64,000 nucleotides of DNA, from assembly GCA_963849115.1 (NCBI GenBank), contig CAWKGK010000001.1, positions 124,001-188,000 on the forward strand. The letters are read 5' to 3'. The position numbers and the translations under genes are program-made. Source of the stretch: JACDAL01 sp963849115 (GTDB lineage: Bacteria > Actinomycetota > CADDZG01 > WHSQ01). The notes under the pieces were generated by a model, which saw nothing but the letters and a program-made list of their open reading frames with translations, had not been told where the DNA came from and made no database searches. Within the stretch, counting starts at the first letter, position 1; each line of letters starts with the position of its first letter. Shown here one piece after another: positions 44,167 to 52,802 of the stretch.

Positions 44167-45636
44167 CTACTCGTCGACCGCTCGCCATCCTAGGATGCCG
44201 ATGCCGTGGTCAAACGCAGGACCCACTTGCATTCCCTCCGCGTTGATCGAAAACTCACGAATCCTGGTGTCGTGTGCCGAGCCCCGCATCTTCAACAGCG
44301 TGATCGCGCGACGAATCTCGCCGTCCGTCTCTGTGTAGCGAAGCACAACGATCGTGTCGGCTATCGTCGAAATGTGCGCCTCAGTGATAGACGATCCACC
44401 GATCAGAGTTCTGCTCGTGGCCGTAAAGAGGCTGGTGATCTCTCGTTGCTTCACGAACGAGGACATTCCGATGATGAAGTCTCGGAGCCCTCTGGCACTG
44501 GCGATCCGCTCGAGAGCCGATAGGTTGTCCACCGCCAACCGATCCGGCCGGTTCTCTTCGATGGCCTGTTTCATGCCGACGAAGTGATCTTCAAGAGACG
44601 CCATCTCTGGGAAGTCGCAGATGATCTGGAGATGGCCCGAGCGCTCCATCATCTCGAGGTCGATGCCCCAGCTTGCGGCGTTTCTGATGAGCTGATCCCG
44701 GCCCTCCTCGAATGAGAAAAGCAAGCAACGTTCCCCTAGCGACACTCCGGCCTCCACAAACTGGGTAGCAGTGAGGGTCTTGCCGACCCCGGTGGGTCCG
44801 GACACAACGACGACAGAGTCACGGTAGAAACCCCCACCGCACATCTGGTCAAATTCTGCGTTTCCCGTTGTCACTCGCGCGCTCGAAGCGATCTCTCTTG
44901 GTGAGAGAAGCGAGACAGGTATCACAACAAAACCTTCGTGAGTCACGATCGCGAACAGCCACTCCCCAGTGCGGTGCGGCGCTCCCCGAAACTTAAGGAT
45001 CTCGATGGTGCGCCGTCGCTTCGACTGCTCGAGGATGTTACTGAGAAGGACAACGTTATCGGCCACGAATTCCTCGACGCCGAACCGAGTAATCGAGCCA
45101 TTCCCGCCGGAATTCTCCATGGTCAAGATGGAGGTAGTGCCCATGTCCTTGAGGGCCTCGGCCAATCGGTGCAACTCGAACCGCACCAGCCCCGCTTCGG
45201 AAAACCGGCTGAAGAGCGACCCGATCGAGTCGAGGACTACTCGCTTAGCCCCGACATCGCGCACCGCAGTCCCGATGCGCGAAATGAGACCCCCGAAGTC
45301 ATAAGCACCGACGACTTCCTCCTGGGTGGATGACTTGAGGGCAGCATCGATGAAGATCCATTTTCCCGCGGCCTCGGCGCCCTCGACATCATAATCGAAC
45401 GAGACCATGACCTGCCGAAGATTGGCGGGCGACTCCTCGAAGGTTACGAAAACGCCGGGCTCCTCGAACTGCATGATACCTTTCATCAAGAACTCGAGGC
45501 CAAACAAGGTCTTCCCGCTACCCGTTGTGCCCGCCACCAATGTCGTGCGGTGAGCCGGCAAACCCCCCAGGGCGATGAGATCGAACCCTTCGATGCCGGT
45601 TGGATGCTTGATCACCGATCTTGTCTTGGCTTTCAA
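44167..45636 (-). CDS. kaiC: KaiC-family circadian-clock ATPase/kinase
   Basis: A 489-residue double-RecA protein. CI Walker A GTTGSGKT at 36-43 with catalytic pair FEE in VTFEESPANL; CII Walker A GPTGVGKT near 280 with LFSFEEGRDQL. The CII phosphorylation site is preserved: AHISTIADTI gives Ser423 and Thr424, equivalent to Ser431/Thr432 of the Synechococcus protein. The C-terminal tail (ISINAEGM-type) is shorter than in cyanobacteria, where it binds KaiA. It overlaps kaiB by four bases. Known cyanobacterial KaiC cycles phosphorylation daily; non-cyanobacterial KaiCs often act in stress or hourglass-type timing. Confidence 0.93.
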   Translation of the reverse strand: MKAKTRSVIKHPTGIEGFDLIALGGLPAHRTTLVAGTTGSGKTLFGLEFLMKGIMQFEEPGVFVTFEESPANLRQVMVSFDYDVEGAEAAGKWIFIDAALKSSTQEEVVGAYDFGGLISRIGTAVRDVGAKRVVLDSIGSLFSRFSEAGLVRFELHRLAEALKDMGTTSILTMENSGGNGSITRFGVEEFVADNVVLLSNILEQSKRRRTIEILKFRGAPHRTGEWLFAIVTHEGFVVIPVSLLSPREIASSARVTTGNAEFDQMCGGGFYRDSVVVVSGPTGVGKTLTATQFVEAGVSLGERCLLFSFEEGRDQLIRNAASWGIDLEMMERSGHLQIICDFPEMASLEDHFVGMKQAIEENRPDRLAVDNLSALERIASARGLRDFIIGMSSFVKQREITSLFTATSRTLIGGSSITEAHISTIADTIVVLRYTETDGEIRRAITLLKMRGSAHDTRIREFSINAEGMQVGPAFDHGIGILGWRAVDE

Positions 45637-45998
45637 CCGGGATGCTCCAATTGTCGCGAATCGTCGGCGGCTCGCGGGAGTCCGAGGACGTAAGCCGCGC
45701 GCTCTTGATCGGACAGATCTCCGATGACGCGCAGAAACGGTGGGGGAGCAATCCTCATCACGGTCGGGGTCGCGATGATGTGTTCCTCATCGGCGACATC
45801 GGGATTCTCCAGAATATCGATGATCTCGATCTCATAGTGGTCCTCCAGGCGATTCTCGCAGAGTGCGCGAAGGTTCGCCTCGGCCTCTCGGGAGAGTGTT
45901 GTTTCACCTGTCACATACAACCTGAACGAGTAGCTATGCAAGCCCCTTGCTCCAACGCTGGCTCCTTGGGCGAGGCATGGAGCGAATTTCCTAACCAT
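45633..45998 (-). CDS. kaiB: KaiB-family clock protein
   Basis: A 121-residue KaiB. The core FRLYVTGETTLSREAEANLR, then HYEIEIIDILENPDVADEEH and IIATPTVMRIAPPPFLRVIG is a close match to the thioredoxin-like KaiB fold, including the PTV/PPP region that rearranges on fold-switching. A 25-residue N-terminal extension precedes it, and no clear ribosome site supports ATG 45998, so a later start is possible. It lies first in the kaiB-kaiC operon. Confidence 0.92.
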   Translation of the reverse strand: MVRKFAPCLAQGASVGARGLHSYSFRLYVTGETTLSREAEANLRALCENRLEDHYEIEIIDILENPDVADEEHIIATPTVMRIAPPPFLRVIGDLSDQERAAYVLGLPRAADDSRQLEHPG

Positions 45999-46146
45999 AG
46001 CGCAAGGTAGCGGTCACACATGATGATTTCCGGCGACAACGAGGCCCTTGACGAACACGACAACTAGGTCTGATGACCAAGAAGATTTATCCAGGCGTTC
46101 CAAGCTCCACGACGGGTCAACGGTGATTAGAAGATGACCTCGGATG

Positions 46147-47178
46147 TCAGGCGGTAAGCGCCAGCTCGGCCAGGCGCTGGCCGATCAAGGGAGCGAACTT
46201 GAAGCCGTGGCCGCTGCAGGGCGAGCCCACCACCACCGGGCCGTGCCGCTCCACAACGAAGCCCTCGTCGGGGGTGTTCGTGTAGAGGCAGGTCTCGCTT
46301 CGATGGGGGCCGGCGGCCACACCGGGGTATAGCGCCGCCAGCCAATCGCCCACGCGCGCGCTGGAGTCGTGATCGACGGACCCGGTCTCATTGGGATCGG
46401 CGGTCGGGCCCGCGAGGTGCTCCCCTGCCTTCAGGCCGAGCCCGGGAGCAGGGAGGGCGTAGCGCAAGGGCGAAACCCATTCGGCGACGGTCGGGGGCGG
46501 CGGTCCCTCATAGGAGAAATAGGAAACTGTCTCGCGGGTCGCCCTGGTGTCGAGCGCGATGCCGGCCGTTCTTAGAAGATCGCGGGCCCAAGCTCCGGCC
46601 GTGACCACGCAGGCCGTGCACTCAATGGACCCCGTGGCGGCCGTGTGAACCACTGCCCCGTCGTCCGAGGGTTCAATTCTCTCAACCACGGATTCCTCGC
46701 GGAGCTCGGCCCCCTGAACGCGGGCCATTGACTGAAACGCGGCCCACGCCCTCTCCGCCCTGACAAAACCGGAGTCGGGCTGGAACACGCCCGGACCCTC
46801 GTGCCTGAGGAACGGATAGCGCTGCGACAGCTCTGACGCCGACAGCATCTCGGTGCAAGCTCCGCACTCTCGGAGAGCGGCGTGGTTGGCCTCGATCCCG
46901 GGACCGAGATCGAGGCCACCGGTCGTTACCAGGAGCTCTTGCTGCGCCTCGGCCTCGGCTTGCAGCCACAGTTGCTTAGACTCCTGGGCCATCGCGACAT
47001 AGACGGGGTCTGGATAGGAGAGGCGAAAGATGCGCGACGACCCGTGGCTCGAACCCCGGTCGTGGCCGAAACGAAAACGCTCGAGGAGGAGCGTCCTAGT
47101 ACCGGAGCGAGCCAGCCACCAAGCCGTGGCCGAGCCCATGATCCCGGCCCCCACCACGATCACGTCGTAGCGCTTCAT
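46147..47178 (-). CDS. Sarcosine oxidase-like FAD enzyme (monomeric type)
   Basis: A 343-residue FAD amine oxidase of the monomeric sarcosine oxidase / N-methyl-tryptophan oxidase family. The FAD fold is VIVVGAGIMGSATAWWLAR at residues 5-23, followed by FGHDRGSSHGSSRIFRLSY, and the covalent-flavin region GSPCSGHGFKFAPLIG near 320 keeps the Cys that links FAD in the family. It oxidises N-methyl amino acids to formaldehyde, amino acid and peroxide; exact substrate unknown. Downstream of sufB by about 80 bases, same strand. Confidence 0.88.
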   Translation of the reverse strand: MKRYDVIVVGAGIMGSATAWWLARSGTRTLLLERFRFGHDRGSSHGSSRIFRLSYPDPVYVAMAQESKQLWLQAEAEAQQELLVTTGGLDLGPGIEANHAALRECGACTEMLSASELSQRYPFLRHEGPGVFQPDSGFVRAERAWAAFQSMARVQGAELREESVVERIEPSDDGAVVHTAATGSIECTACVVTAGAWARDLLRTAGIALDTRATRETVSYFSYEGPPPPTVAEWVSPLRYALPAPGLGLKAGEHLAGPTADPNETGSVDHDSSARVGDWLAALYPGVAAGPHRSETCLYTNTPDEGFVVERHGPVVVGSPCSGHGFKFAPLIGQRLAELALTA

Positions 47179-47257
47179 GCGGCGCTCAAAGCGAACTTCT
47201 CCACGTCAGCATCGCTGAGCGCTCCTAGTGAGGAAAAATCGCATTGGGCAGACGCGT

Positions 47258-48691
47258 TTAGCCGACCGAGCCCTCCATCTGCAGCTCGACCAGGCGCTGC
47301 AGCTCGACTGCGTACTCAAGCGGCAGCTCCTTGGTAATCGGCTCGATGAAACCTCGCACGATCATCTGCATTGCCTCGGACTCTGAGAGCCCGCGCGACA
47401 TCAGGTAGAAGAGCTGCTCGTCCGAGACCTTGGACACGGTCGCCTCGTGAGAGACCGCGGAGTTCTCCTCCTCGATCTCGATGTACGGGTAGGTGTCCGA
47501 ACGGCTGTCCGCGTCGAGGATCAGGGCGTCGCAGATGACGTGCGACTTGGCGTGCTTGGCCCCCTCTTCTATTCGGATCAGCCCGCGGTAGCCGCCGCGG
47601 CCCCCATCTTTCGAGATCGACTTCGATGTGATCGCGCTCTGAGTGTTCGGCGCGGCGTGAATGATCTTGCCGCCCGCGTCCTGATGCTGGCCCGCTCCCG
47701 CATAGGCGATGGAGAGCACCTCGCCGCGTGCCCGCTCGCCGAGCAGATACACAGATGGGTACTTCATCGTGACCTTCGAGCCGAGGTTGCCGTCGACCCA
47801 CTCCATGATCGCGCCCTCGTATGCGGCCGCCCGCTTCGTGACGAGGTTGTAGACGTTGTTCGACCAGTTCTGGATGGTGGTGTAACGGGCGCGCCCGTGC
47901 GGCTTGACGATGATCTCGACCACAGCCGAGTGCAGAGAGTCGGACGAATATACGGGGGCCGAGCAGCCTTCGACGTAGTGCACATAGCTGTTCTCGTCGA
48001 CGATGATCAGGGTTCGCTCGAACTGGCCCATGTTCTCTTGGTTGATGCGGAAGTACGCCTGCAGTGGGATCTCGACCTCGATGCCGGGCGGCACATAGAT
48101 GAACGAGCCGCCGGACCACACCGCAGAGTTCAGCGCCGAGAACTTGTTATCGGCGGCCGGGATGATCGTGCCGAAGTACTGCTTGACTATCTCGGGGTGC
48201 TCGCGGAGTGCGGTGTCCATGTCGCAGAACACGATGCCCTGGCGCTCGAGCTCGACCTGGGTCTTGTGGTAAACAACTTCGCTTTCATATTGTGCAGTGA
48301 CGCCGCCGAGGTAATTCTTCTCGGCCTCTGGGATGCCGAGTTTGTCCCAGGTCGCCTTGATGTCCTCGGGCATGTCGTCCCACGACTTCACCTGGTTCAT
48401 CGGCTTGATGAAGTAGTAGATGTTGTCGAAGTCGATCCCCGAGAGGTCGGCCCCCCACTTCGGCATCGGCTTGCGATAGAAGATCTCGAGGGCCTTGTGG
48501 CGGTATTTGCGCATCCAGTCGGGCTCGCCCTTGCGGTCCGACATCATGTCGATGACCTCGTGCGAAAGGCCCTTCTCGGGCGCCTCGTCATAAGAGGTGG
48601 CGTCGTGCCAGCCGTACTTGTAGTCGCCCTTGAGCGCCCTGACCTGCTGATTTTCCTCTTGGATCTTGAGGTCTTCGGCTTCTGTCGCCAC
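47258..48691 (-). CDS. sufB: Fe-S cluster assembly scaffold SufB
   Basis: A 477-residue SufB of normal length. Conserved blocks: [19 protein letters not shown] near residue 75, [54 protein letters not shown] and the C-terminal [20 protein letters not shown]. It partners SufC and SufD, which are encoded about 19 kb away on the same strand. It appears monocistronic or paired only with the oxidase behind it. An operator-like palindrome lies 51-66 bases upstream of the start. Confidence 0.96.
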   Translation of the reverse strand: MATEAEDLKIQEENQQVRALKGDYKYGWHDATSYDEAPEKGLSHEVIDMMSDRKGEPDWMRKYRHKALEIFYRKPMPKWGADLSGIDFDNIYYFIKPMNQVKSWDDMPEDIKATWDKLGIPEAEKNYLGGVTAQYESEVVYHKTQVELERQGIVFCDMDTALREHPEIVKQYFGTIIPAADNKFSALNSAVWSGGSFIYVPPGIEVEIPLQAYFRINQENMGQFERTLIIVDENSYVHYVEGCSAPVYSSDSLHSAVVEIIVKPHGRARYTTIQNWSNNVYNLVTKRAAAYEGAIMEWVDGNLGSKVTMKYPSVYLLGERARGEVLSIAYAGAGQHQDAGGKIIHAAPNTQSAITSKSISKDGGRGGYRGLIRIEEGAKHAKSHVICDALILDADSRSDTYPYIEIEEENSAVSHEATVSKVSDEQLFYLMSRGLSESEAMQMIVRGFIEPITKELPLEYAVELQRLVELQMEGSVG

Positions 48692-48741
48692 TGTTAGACC
48701 CCCCTTTTGAGTAGTCGAAGTGCGTGGTGATGCAACGCCTA

Positions 48742-48757
48742 GTTAGGTTACCCTAAG
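48742..48757. promoter_or_regulatory. Putative suf operator, copy 2 (GTTAGG-N4-CCTAAG)
   Basis: TTAGG/CCTAA inverted arms around TTAC, nearly identical to the site upstream of sufD. On the minus strand TTGTCT at 48778-48773 is followed after 17 bases by TAGGGT, so the palindrome would overlap the -10 box of the sufB promoter and its occupancy would block transcription. Confidence 0.6.
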
Positions 48758-48776
48758 TGGTCCTTCAAAGAAAGAC

Positions 48777-48797
48777 AACGAGCCCTTCGGGCTCGTT
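48777..48797 (-). terminator. Rho-independent-type terminator after the PIG-L gene
   Basis: On the minus strand AACGAGCCC-GAA-GGGCTCGTT forms a 9-base stem with a triloop, followed by GTCTTTCTTTG. It begins within the PIG-L stop codon and would end that operon just before the sufB promoter. Confidence 0.75.
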
Positions 48798-49590
48798 ATT
48801 CCTGGGGATTCATGCCCGCGGCGCGGGGGTCCTGGGGGGCGCGGGCGAGGTCCGCGCCGGTGTCTTCCAGCTGCTCGTCGGAGTGAAATCCGGGTCCCTG
48901 AGCGATGACCTGGAAGGTCTCAGCGTGAGCGAGGCCGTGGGCCGAGCCCATCTCCGAGGTCCACTGCCTGATCCTCTCGGAAATACCGTCGGCATCCTCG
49001 CCTACCTGGCTCTTGTGGCAGAGGAGCGCCTCGATCTTTCCCTCCACGAACTCTGATATGTCGACCGCCACGGGCCTGGTCCCAGGCCCGGCGATCCACA
49101 CCTCGCGCAGGCCGCGCCACGGCTCGAGCCCCTCCTCCAAGAGCTCGGGAAAGTGGCCCGGTGTCGTGCCCGCGGTGAGGGTCACGTCGAGCGACGCCTG
49201 GCCTATCGCACGGTGGTCGGGATGGTTGATGAAGCCGTCATCGAAGGTCGAACCCGGATCCATCACCACGAAGCGGTGCGGACGGTAGCGCCGGAACACC
49301 CTCGCGACGTCTTTTCTGAGCCCGAGGTCGTAGACGACGTAGCCGTCCTGATAGCCGAGCCAGCAGAGCTCGGACACGCCCACGACGGCCGCGGCGCGCT
49401 GCGACTCCTGGCGCCGGAGCAGGGCCAGAGGCTCTCCCATCAGGTTGCGGTCCTGCGTGCCGGTGGAGCCATCGGTAACCACGCAATACGTGACCTCGGC
49501 CCCCTGCGACACCCAGCGGGCGACCGTGCCGGCGCAACTGAACTCGATATCGTCGGGATGGGCGGCGACGACCAGAGCACGCCAGCTCAC
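48796..49590 (-). CDS. PIG-L family deacetylase
   Basis: A 264-residue zinc hydrolase of the PIG-L/LmbE family. Zinc and catalytic residues are visible in VVAAHPDDIEFSCAG (AHPDD) and FINHPDHRAIGQA (HPDH). Relatives include MshB and Mca of mycothiol metabolism and various N-acetylglucosamine deacetylases, so the substrate is open. It overlaps the thioesterase gene by four bases (ATGA) and is followed by a terminator. Confidence 0.9.
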   Translation of the reverse strand: MSWRALVVAAHPDDIEFSCAGTVARWVSQGAEVTYCVVTDGSTGTQDRNLMGEPLALLRRQESQRAAAVVGVSELCWLGYQDGYVVYDLGLRKDVARVFRRYRPHRFVVMDPGSTFDDGFINHPDHRAIGQASLDVTLTAGTTPGHFPELLEEGLEPWRGLREVWIAGPGTRPVAVDISEFVEGKIEALLCHKSQVGEDADGISERIRQWTSEMGSAHGLAHAETFQVIAQGPGFHSDEQLEDTGADLARAPQDPRAAGMNPQE

Positions 49591-49991
49591 GTCGGCTTCG
49601 AGCGCACCGCCACCGTGCAGCGTCCCACCGCCACCGGATCGCCCTGGTCGTCGGCAATGTCCACAGCCCAGACGTGAAGGGTTCGGCCGATTCGCACGGG
49701 AACTCCCGTGGCGATCACGTGACCGTCACGACGGCCCCTCAAGTGGCTGATGTTGAGCTCGATGCCGGCCGATACCTGCGAGGTCGGGTCGAGGTTCATG
49801 TGAGTGCCGATGGAAGCTGCGCTCTCCACCAGGACCGCGCTGACGCCCCCGTGGAGGATGCCGAAAGGCTGGTGGACGGGTGGCCCGACCTCCATTCGCA
49901 ACACCACCTTGTCGGCGGAGGACTCGACGACGTCGATGCCCAGCGTCTCGAAGACGGTGCCCTCGAGCCTGAGTTCATCAGAGCTACTCAT
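49587..49991 (-). CDS. PaaI-type hotdog-fold thioesterase
   Basis: A 134-residue hotdog protein: VHQPFGILHGGVSAVLVESA carries the HGG motif on the central helix, and NISHLRGRRDGHVIATGVPV and TLHVWAVDI complete the fold. Members hydrolyse acyl- or aryl-CoA thioesters such as hydroxybenzoyl- or DHNA-CoA. Coupled to the PIG-L gene. Substrate unknown. Confidence 0.88.
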   Translation of the reverse strand: MSSSDELRLEGTVFETLGIDVVESSADKVVLRMEVGPPVHQPFGILHGGVSAVLVESAASIGTHMNLDPTSQVSAGIELNISHLRGRRDGHVIATGVPVRIGRTLHVWAVDIADDQGDPVAVGRCTVAVRSKPT

Positions 49992-50021
49992 GGGCCGAGA
50001 TGCTACCCGCCGCCCAATGAA

Positions 50022-50939
50022 TTAGAGGGGCACGAGCTCGGCCTTGTGGCTGCGCTTGTCCGAGTACATGGAGGCGTCGGCCGCCGCAATGAGCTCGTCG
50101 ACGCCGGTGCCGTCCCGCCCATAGAGCGCGGCCCCCGCCGAGATCGTCACGGAGACACCGCCGGTACCGGCGACGACCTCGTCGGCGAGCATCGCGCGCA
50201 CCCGGTTCACGACGATCTGGGCACCGGCCGCATCGGCATTTCTCAGCACCATCACGAACTCGTCCCCGCCGAAGCGGGCCACGAGGTCGCTGGTTCTCAC
50301 GACCCCGCCGAGGACCTGGGCGACGGTTTGGATGGCGGCCGAGCCGACCTGGTGCCCGTGTGTGTCGTTGAGCTTCTTGAGGTCGTCCATGTCGACCAGC
50401 ACGAGAGCGAACGGGCTCCGCTCGAGCTCGATTGCGCTCATGTACGCATAGAAGGTCGAGATGTTGGCCACACGCGTAAGTGGATCGGTGGTGGCGAGGT
50501 GGTGGAGATTCATCTGCACCGAGTGGTGAGCCTCGGCGAAGGCGCCGAGGAAGGCGGCGGTGATGCCGTAGAGAGCAAAACGAGAGCTCACTACGCCCAG
50601 CACCATGGTGCCATCGAAGCCGTCCGAGATCCCTGCGTAGACCCCGCAGAGGATTGCGGCGACGAACGCCGCCAACAACCCTTCGCCGAGCCCCGCTGCG
50701 ATCGCCGACATCGCCACAGGGACGATGAAGACCCAGCCGTAGTCGATGCCCATGGGGGCCGGGAACAGCACCAAGAAAGAGGAGGCCAGCAACATCACCA
50801 CGACCACGGCCACACGCACCGTGCGCTGCTCCAGGACCAACCGGAGCTGCTGAGTCAGAAAATCCTTGAAATCGCGGCCGGAGCCGGCGGCCTCGGCAAG
50901 GGGGGCTGTCATCTGCACCTGCGACGCTGCGACCGACAT
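50022..50939 (-). CDS. Membrane-bound diguanylate cyclase
   Basis: A 305-residue protein. The N-terminal about 140 residues contain four or five hydrophobic segments (VAVVVVMLLASSFLVLFPAP, IVPVAMSAIAAGLGEGLLAA), forming a membrane sensor without a recognised extracellular domain. The GGDEF domain starts near 150 (TDPLTRVANISTFYAYMS), with VLVDMDDLKKLNDTHGHQ and an intact ARFGGDEFVMVL. It should make cyclic-di-GMP. An I-site RxxD is not evident just before GGDEF (T-S-D-L-V). It follows the response regulator gene by about 120 bases. Confidence 0.9.
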   Translation of the reverse strand: MSVAASQVQMTAPLAEAAGSGRDFKDFLTQQLRLVLEQRTVRVAVVVVMLLASSFLVLFPAPMGIDYGWVFIVPVAMSAIAAGLGEGLLAAFVAAILCGVYAGISDGFDGTMVLGVVSSRFALYGITAAFLGAFAEAHHSVQMNLHHLATTDPLTRVANISTFYAYMSAIELERSPFALVLVDMDDLKKLNDTHGHQVGSAAIQTVAQVLGGVVRTSDLVARFGGDEFVMVLRNADAAGAQIVVNRVRAMLADEVVAGTGGVSVTISAGAALYGRDGTGVDELIAAADASMYSDKRSHKAELVPL

Positions 50940-51057
50940 GCCGTCATCCGCTCCGTGAGGGACTAGCTCGATCTTGCTAGTCAGTGACTACGTATCGGCA
51001 GCAATTTCCAAAAACTGTATCTAAATGCTGCATCTCGTCGAGAGGTTGCAGAACCTT

Positions 51058-51729
51058 CTATTCGAGGGCGACGTCCAGCGGGTAGACCGCCTCCACATCC
51101 GACTTGCGGACCTCAATGAAGGCGGTCGAGGCGATCGGTTCGCCCCCTTCCCGGGAGGAGATCTCTGCGTCGGTCACCGGAACGAAGCTCCTCTGGTCGC
51201 GCATCACCGACTCCCACGCGTCCGAGAAGCGGGCCAGCTCGGGGGCCAGGTAGACCTTGCCCTCAATGCGATAGTCCCGCATCAGTAGCACCACGCCGAT
51301 GGCGATGAGCTCGACCCTGAGGATGTCGCCGTCTCGATCACGCTCGCTCTGGACTCCCTCGGGGTTGGCGAGGGCGATGAGGTGCCTGATCTTTGACACG
51401 AGGGCGGTCGCCGCGAACGGTTTGCTGAGGTAATCGCAGCCCAGGGCCGAGGCCTTCTCGGTTGCTCCCGAGGAACCGACCGGCCCGAGGACGATAGCGG
51501 GCTGAGCCCGGAAGCGGCCGTCCTCGCGCATGCGGCCCACGAGGCTCCAGCCGTCCTCGCCCGGCAAGGCGACGTCTGCGACCACGATGTCCGGCTGCTC
51601 CGACACGAGCAGCCGCCATGCTTCGGGAACATCTGACGCGTAGAGACCATCGAAGCCTGCGTTCTCGAGGTGGTAGCGGACTACCGTGACGATGGTGGGC
51701 TCGTGCTCGACCACTAGAACTCTTGCCAT
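51058..51729 (-). CDS. Response regulator with modified receiver domain and uncharacterised C-terminal domain
   Basis: A 223-residue protein. Residues 1-118 are a CheY-like receiver with phospho-acceptor Asp52 (IVVADVALPGEDG) and the conserved Lys in YLSKPFAA, but the acidic pair that binds Mg is E-H (VVEHEP) instead of D-D, and the usual Thr/Ser site reads VLGPVGSS. Phosphorylation may thus be weak or absent. The C-terminal 90 residues (DYRIEGKVYLAPELARFSDA, then FIEVRKSDVEAVYPLD) are not a DNA-binding domain I recognise. Partnered by position with the diguanylate cyclase. Confidence 0.82.
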   Translation of the reverse strand: MARVLVVEHEPTIVTVVRYHLENAGFDGLYASDVPEAWRLLVSEQPDIVVADVALPGEDGWSLVGRMREDGRFRAQPAIVLGPVGSSGATEKASALGCDYLSKPFAATALVSKIRHLIALANPEGVQSERDRDGDILRVELIAIGVVLLMRDYRIEGKVYLAPELARFSDAWESVMRDQRSFVPVTDAEISSREGGEPIASTAFIEVRKSDVEAVYPLDVALE

Positions 51730-51749
51730 GCCCGCATCATCTCACGCCC

Positions 51750-52802
51750 TCAGGCGGGATAGACCGACACCTCGGTCGCCTTGATCGAGACCCAGATCTC
51801 CTCGCCCTCGATCAGGGAGAGCTCCGCAACCGCCGCCGGGGTCACCTCGGCCACCACGGGGATCGAGCCTTCGACTCGAATCCGCACCCGGCCGCCATCC
51901 GACTCGACGCCGGAAATGCGGCCCCGCCAGACGTTGCGGGGGCTGCCCTCCACCCGGCTCCGATAGAGCGCCACCGCACGCGGATGGAGCGCCGCGTAGA
52001 CCTCCCCCTCCGGAGCATGGGAAACCAGCATCTCGCCGCCGGGGTCCAGGCGCACTCGATCTCCGAGGCCCTGCCCCCGCCACAGATTCAGGCCCACGAG
52101 CTCGGCGATATAGGAGGAACGAGGGCGAGCACTGAGATCTGAAGGGGTCCCTTCCTGGACCACTTTGCCGCCTTCTATCACCACGACGCGGTCGGCCAGG
52201 GCCATCGCCTCGACGGGATCGTGAGTGACGACGAGCCGCACTCCGTCGAAACAGCCCAGGCTTGATTTCAGCTCTCGGCGTACCTCGGCCCGGGCCCCCG
52301 CATCAAGCGCCGCGAGGGGCTCGTCGAGCAGCAGCATCCTCGGCCGGGTCGCCAGCGCGCGCGCCAGGGCCACTCGCTGGGCCTGGCCACCCGAGAGCAC
52401 CCGGGGCCTCTCTGCGGCGTAGCCCGCGAGCCCCATACGCTCGAGCCACTCCCGCGCCTGGGTGCGCGCCTCTACCTTCGAGCGCCCCCGCGCCCGCAGT
52501 CCGAAGGCGACGTTGTCGAGCACCGAAAGATGCGGGAACAAGACGTAGTCCTGGAACACGAAGCCGACCGAGCGTCGCTCGGGAGGTAGCCGACGGCGCG
52601 CGACGGGGTCCTCCAGGACGTCGCCGTCCAGGGTCACCCGGCCGTCTGCCAGTGGGAGCAACCCCGCCAGCACCCGCAGAAGCGTCGTCTTTCCCGCCCC
52701 GTTCGGGCCCACCAGCACCACGGTCTCGCCGGCTGCAGCCTCTATCTCCACATCGAGCGCGAGGCTGCCCGCTCGTGCCCGCACCCGTGCCTGGAGGCTC
52801 AC
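51750..52802 (-). CDS. modC: Molybdate ABC transporter ATP-binding protein
   Basis: A 350-residue ModC. Walker A LVGPNGAGKTTLLRVLAG near residue 30, Q-loop FVFQDYVLFPHLSVLDNVAF, signature VLSGGQAQRVALARAL, Walker B MLLLDEPLAALD and H-loop VVTHDPVEAMAL are intact; the C-terminal 80 residues form the TOBE/molybdate-binding domain (VWVSIKATEVSVYP at the end). GTG 52802 overlaps the modB stop (GTGA). It energises molybdate (or tungstate) import. Confidence 0.92.
   Translation of the reverse strand: MSLQARVRARAGSLALDVEIEAAAGETVVLVGPNGAGKTTLLRVLAGLLPLADGRVTLDGDVLEDPVARRRLPPERRSVGFVFQDYVLFPHLSVLDNVAFGLRARGRSKVEARTQAREWLERMGLAGYAAERPRVLSGGQAQRVALARALATRPRMLLLDEPLAALDAGARAEVRRELKSSLGCFDGVRLVVTHDPVEAMALADRVVVIEGGKVVQEGTPSDLSARPRSSYIAELVGLNLWRGQGLGDRVRLDPGGEMLVSHAPEGEVYAALHPRAVALYRSRVEGSPRNVWRGRISGVESDGGRVRIRVEGSIPVVAEVTPAAVAELSLIEGEEIWVSIKATEVSVYPA

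Noticed and set aside
47447..48697. Plus-strand 416-codon frame opposite sufB
   Set aside because: It is entirely antisense to conserved SufB sequence and has no domain resemblance.
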